A stretch of 64,000 bases of DNA. Source: Ocypus olens (Eukaryota > Arthropoda > Insecta > Coleoptera > Staphylinidae). A program made the translations under genes and the position numbers. How positions within the stretch are numbered: position 1 is the first letter of the stretch; each line of letters begins with the position of its first letter. Below the pieces are notes generated by a model. That model was not told the DNA's origin and searched no databases. It saw only the letters and a program-made list of their open reading frames with translations. Positions 61,621-64,000 of the stretch are shown one piece after another. The DNA is taken from contig OU343050.1 in NCBI GenBank assembly GCA_910593695.2, forward strand, positions 49,461,225-49,525,224, read 5' to 3'.

Positions 61621-62317
61621 TTATTTCAAAGTGACCGTTCTTAGAACACCAAAGTCACGTGTAGCTTCTCAGAAATATCACGATTATTTCAAGTTCGCCT
61701 AATTTTTTACTCAAGTATCCTTTCTCAAATCTGCTTGATGGAGGGTGTTAGGGAGGTATGTAGAATATTTACGCGTATGACGCTTTCATTAATTTATGTT
61801 TGCGTGTATTAGCAATTATGTAAAAAATCTGCCTACATAATGGTTTCTCTTACAAAAAAAAAACCGTATATTATCGAAAAGTTATCTATCCGCGGGGATC
61901 CAAGAATTTGCTACATTGAACACGTAGGTTACGATGTAATGAAATTTTGAAGAAAATTCTGCCCGACACTGCCTCTGTCGTTGTGAGGTTAGGAATAAGC
62001 GAAGCCGAGGGTTAGGTTAGGCTCGACTAACAAGGAAACATCCTCAACTGAAACTCTGACTTCGGAATGAAACCACAGTTTTTATTTTTGTCTTTAGTAG
62101 TAAAGATTTTCTTATGTGCAGAACAACAGAACGTGTTCTTCATAACAATGAAGAGTGGCTTTGTTCTTCCACGATTATTAACGAAAGTATTTCGGAATGT
62201 TTCAGTAACATTTGTGAGCAAGCCGTTCGAAATAGTAAACAAATAGATATAGTATTGGCGATCATAAGTGCTAATAGAAAGATAAACTGGTGACTCAAGA
62301 TGGTCAGTGGAGACATA
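61621..62317. other. Unique stretch
   Basis: A 71-codon frame (62027-62242, minus) has no recognised domain. GGGTTAGGTTAGGC at 62009 holds two TTAGG-like units only. Confidence 0.3.
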
Positions 62318-62540
62318 ATAATAATAACTTTATTAATGTCAGTACATCTACAGAGGATGTTTACACAGGTAAAGAAAAATATAATAATACATTCAACTTA
62401 TATCACTATTTCTATTATCTAACAATATAGTAATTCTGAATTTATTGGCTCAAATATTCTTCCACTGAAAAATAAGCTTGCGCAATCAATATTTTTTTTT
62501 ATTTGGGCTTTAAACATGTAGATATAACTCGGTTGTTTGT
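62318..62540 (-). mobile_element. LINE 3' end with (TAA)n tail, minus strand
   Basis: ATAATAATAATAACTTTATT (62318) is the inverse of a (TAA)n tail. Upstream on the minus strand, FKAQIKKNI ... FFSGRIFE is a weak match to the LINE C-terminal F-K-x-x-x-K ... FYS-x-EEF pattern. Confidence 0.45.
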
Positions 62541-62588
62541 ATATGATAAAGAGAGTAGTATGCTAATAAAGTGAGATGTGAACTATCG

Positions 62589-63083
62589 TATGTTCATTAA
62601 AAAAACCTCAAGTGTGCCATGATTTTTTTATTAAAAAAAAAATAAGTTGGCACACATGTTAGGATATGACAAACAAAACGTCAGAGATCTTTTTAAAAGT
62701 CACAATTATTCTGTGGTCACAATGGTTCACAGCAACCAGCAAACACGTTTTTAGTTGAAAGTTATTTCTGAAATGGGAGTAAAGTGGATGGAAATTGGCT
62801 ATGTTCATTCGGCGAGTTTCAGGAAGAATATTATTTCATGAAACGTGTAGTATTCTCTGTAAACCAGGAAGTGGTAGACCAGGCAAACGTACTCAGGATG
62901 CTATTAACACATCCCAAGAAATTTTGGAAGATGAACCTACGACTTCTCTGCGACATTTGTCACAGCAAATGAATTTATCGGTAGGAACATGCCACAAGTA
63001 ATATAACCTCAATATGTGTTACCAACTGAAATTTTTAAAAATAAAAAATCATGGCACACTTGAGGTTTTTTTTAATGAACATA
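62589..63083 (+). mobile_element. MITE with transposase remnant, copy 2
   Basis: TA then TGTTCATTAAAAAAACCTCA, AGTGTGCCATGATTTTT at the left and the near-perfect inverse ending AATGAACATA at 63083 make ~40-bp terminal repeats with TA flanks. Inside, the frame 62795-63001 reads GSGRPGKRTQDAINTSQEIL, EDEPTTSLRHLSQQMNLSVG then TCHK. This is the linker and second helix-turn-helix of a mariner-type transposase (GRP-x-x-RT ... EDPTTSLR-x-LS-x-x-x-x-LS). The element is therefore an internally deleted transposon. Copy 1 is at 31682-32163. Confidence 0.9.
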
Positions 63084-63232
63084 CTTTACTAGGAAGTGTC
63101 CACCAAATACCATTGAATGTTATCTGAGAGGCTTACGCGTGCGTTTCTGGACTTTTTGTCTTGTACCGTTTAGAAAACTGACTTACGATTATGTATTACG
63201 CTGGAAATATAATTTTGTTGTCTCATTATTTT

Positions 63233-63442
63233 ATCTTTTATTTTGATCTTTTCGTTTCTTTCGTTTTGTCTTTTATTTCCTTTGACTTTTTGAAAAGATC
63301 CTATCCGGCCCTTATATATTGTTGTCCTTAAAATTGTATCTTTTATTTTGATCTTTTCGTTTCTTTAGTTTTATCTTTTATTTCCCTTGACTTTTTGAAA
63401 AAGTCCTATCCGGCCCTTATATATTGTTGTCTTTAAAATTTA
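63233..63442 (+). repeat. 105-bp tandem duplication
   Basis: ATCTTTTATTTTGATCTTTT then CGTTTCTTTCG ... TCCTATCCGGCCCTTATATA then TTGTTGTC (63233-63337) is repeated at 63338-63442 with few differences. Confidence 0.9.
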
Positions 63443-64000
63443 ACTGTTTTTAAAGTTTGAATACATGGTCAAATAATAGAATCGGCCGTATTGCCAATTA
63501 GTGAATAATCTGAAGAAAGTCAGAAAATATCGTGAAGGGTTTTTATTGGCTTCTGGTATATTTGGACCCACTTATTTCGAGCTTAAGAAAAATTAGTCAT
63601 AAAAAGTAAAAAAATTGTCATGGGAGACCCTGGAGTTATTATTTTTCTAGAAATTTCTGATAAGCATGATACTGATTTTGATTTCGAATGATAATTATCC
63701 CGTCAGTGATTGCGATTGATTTTCGGCAATTCTTTTCTTAGTTATTTATTTTGATAATTACACATATTATCACATAATAACTGCTACTCTGACAGTTTTT
63801 GTAATAAAAATAAGGCAAACCATATAACTTGTTTTTAGTTTCACGATTGGTCTTCTATCATCGTAATTAGCAACCTTGAACACCCTTAATAATCAATTTA
63901 TATGAAATACCAAATAATTTTTAATGAAGCAATCGGCCATATTGGATCTGCCATTTTGAAATTTGAAATAATAATATAAAATTCGTATTCAGCGATCTCG
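63443..64000. other. AT-rich stretch to window end
   Basis: No gene. ATCGGCCATATTGGATCTGC then CATTTTGAAA at 63932 resembles the motifs at 21585 and 18660. Confidence 0.35.

Noticed and set aside
62005..62025. Interstitial insect telomere repeat (TTAGG)
   Set aside because: Only two adjacent units, well within chance.
1..64000. CRISPR array, bacterial operons or a viral genome
   Set aside because: The repeats are satellites and transposons of eukaryotic type; there are no short regularly spaced repeats with unique spacers and no operon-like gene order.

Overview
The window looks like a gene-poor, AT-rich, repeat-dominated stretch of an animal genome, most likely an insect. The signs are many non-LTR retrotransposon (LINE) relics with (TAA)n or (TC)n tails, several Tc1/mariner-type relics, a hAT MITE, a MADF-domain remnant, a tRNA-derived SINE, TTAA- and TA-flanked foldback elements, satellite arrays and (CA)n-bearing short elements. 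I found no intact cellular gene, rRNA or complete tRNA. The species cannot be named from the sequence.

Layout. 0-5 kb: a 328-bp satellite with dimeric higher-order structure, cut by a CA-microsatellite element, then a T-rich minisatellite full of 3' splice-site-like motifs with a LINE fragment. 5-11 kb: mostly unique AT-rich DNA, one weak first-exon candidate, one interrupted MITE and the C-terminus of a DUF7869-like protein. 11-15 kb: a foldback element, a direct-repeat pair and a repeat unit containing a near-perfect hammerhead-ribozyme motif. 15-25 kb: a ~310-bp tandem repeat, MITEs, a TTAA-flanked element with a Mutator-like transposase fragment, two more hammerhead-like motifs and an inverted pair of exon-like segments. 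25-33 kb: a TTAA-flanked foldback, a cluster of LINE relics including one LINE inserted into another, and MITE and mariner relics. 33-38 kb: degenerate tandem repeats, hairpins and an inverted transposase remnant. 38.8-41.9 kb: a ~172-bp satellite organised as ~343-bp dimers. 43.6-46 kb: a foldback with ~1-kb arms. 47-52 kb: a CA element, SINE, LINE tails, a hAT MITE with a perfect 8-bp target duplication inside a reverse-transcriptase relic, and a MADF pseudogene. 52-64 kb: a GC-rich MITE, a split reverse transcriptase, a nearly complete but broken DD41D transposon, further LINE tails and a second copy of a MITE with a transposase remnant.

The most dispersed family is a ~710-840-bp non-autonomous element (seven full copies plus two end fragments) with subterminal inverted repeats (ACTTTCTCCG / CGGAGAAAGT), a central CA/TG microsatellite and a 3' terminal hairpin. 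This resembles Helentron-derived HINEs. The most interesting system is a multi-copy repeat family associated with hammerhead-ribozyme motifs, arranged as expected for a tandem (retrozyme- or Penelope-like) unit.
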